Made by a program: the position numbers and the translations under genes. Shown here piece by piece: positions 44,413-44,424 of a DNA stretch of 44,424 nt (the stretch's first letter is position 1; each line of letters starts with the position of its first letter). This stretch comes from Bacteroidales bacterium (lineage in GTDB: Bacteria; Bacteroidota; Bacteroidia; Bacteroidales; Tenuifilaceae): NCBI GenBank assembly GCA_028680705.1, contig JAQUJY010000014.1, forward strand, positions 1 to 44,424. The letters run 5' to 3'. The notes under the pieces are model-generated. The model was not told the origin of the DNA, did not search any database, and saw only the letters and a program-made list of their open reading frames with translations.

Positions 44413-44424
44413 TTTTTGGTGGTT

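Noticed and set aside
1..44424. CRISPR array, tRNA or rRNA genes, insertion sequences, phage or restriction modules
   Set aside because: I looked for regularly spaced direct repeats, tRNA T-loop motifs, transposase or integrase motifs and methylase motifs, and found none.

Overview
The window is chromosomal DNA from a member of the Bacteroidota, probably class Bacteroidia. The evidence is a type IX secretion plug protein, a secreted protein with a gliding-type C-terminal sorting domain, a guaB/parvulin/OstA-like operon, a DUF2795 protein, a complete Na+-translocating NADH:quinone oxidoreductase operon, and several exact TAnnTTTG promoter elements of the kind used by this phylum. The DNA is AT-rich, genes are closely packed, and I see no phage, plasmid, CRISPR array, insertion sequence, tRNA or rRNA. 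Most of the window is ordinary housekeeping DNA.

Layout. 1-3.5 kb: an unknown secreted protein, a Crp/Fnr regulator divergent from an HD-domain protein, and the T9SS plug protein. 3.7-9.7 kb: nqrABCDEF, closed by a perfect 34-nt palindromic terminator shared with the convergent CCA tRNA nucleotidyltransferase. 11.2-12.3 kb: a 461-nt gene-free stretch with a cluster of inverted repeats, then thioredoxin. 12.3-14.3 kb: three overlapping genes (exported alpha/beta hydrolase, ECF sigma factor, four-helix membrane protein), followed by a secreted HExxH putative metallopeptidase. 15.8-26.6 kb, all on the minus strand: recG, an M16 peptidase pair, a T9SS-type exported protein, relA/spoT, fur and purA. 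26.8-29.5 kb, plus strand: a SAM methyltransferase, a LolD/MacB-like ABC ATPase, a cobalamin adenosyltransferase and a DUF2795 protein. 29.5-36.9 kb, minus strand: the guaB, parvulin, lipoprotein, SurA-like, OstA-like operon for outer-membrane biogenesis. 37.0-41.2 kb, plus strand: recQ, then a carotenoid desaturase and a CruF-like hydratase. 41.2-44.4 kb, minus strand: nicotinamidase, nicotinate phosphoribosyltransferase and an MBL-fold hydrolase.

How the genes fit together. Envelope functions dominate: Na+-NQR energises the inner membrane, the parvulin/OstA operon serves outer-membrane assembly, and the plug and CTD proteins belong to type IX secretion. pncA and pncB recycle nicotinamide to NAD, whose reduced form feeds Na+-NQR. 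RelA/SpoT, Fur, Crp/Fnr and the ECF sigma factor are separate regulators.

The best candidate for something poorly described is the hydrolase/ECF sigma/membrane-protein unit at 12293-14256, possibly extended by the HExxH protein at 14343-15704. Several strong inverted repeats in intergenic DNA (3572-3607, 11348-11409, 17179-17203, 41821-41909) are not explained by the genes and are reported separately.
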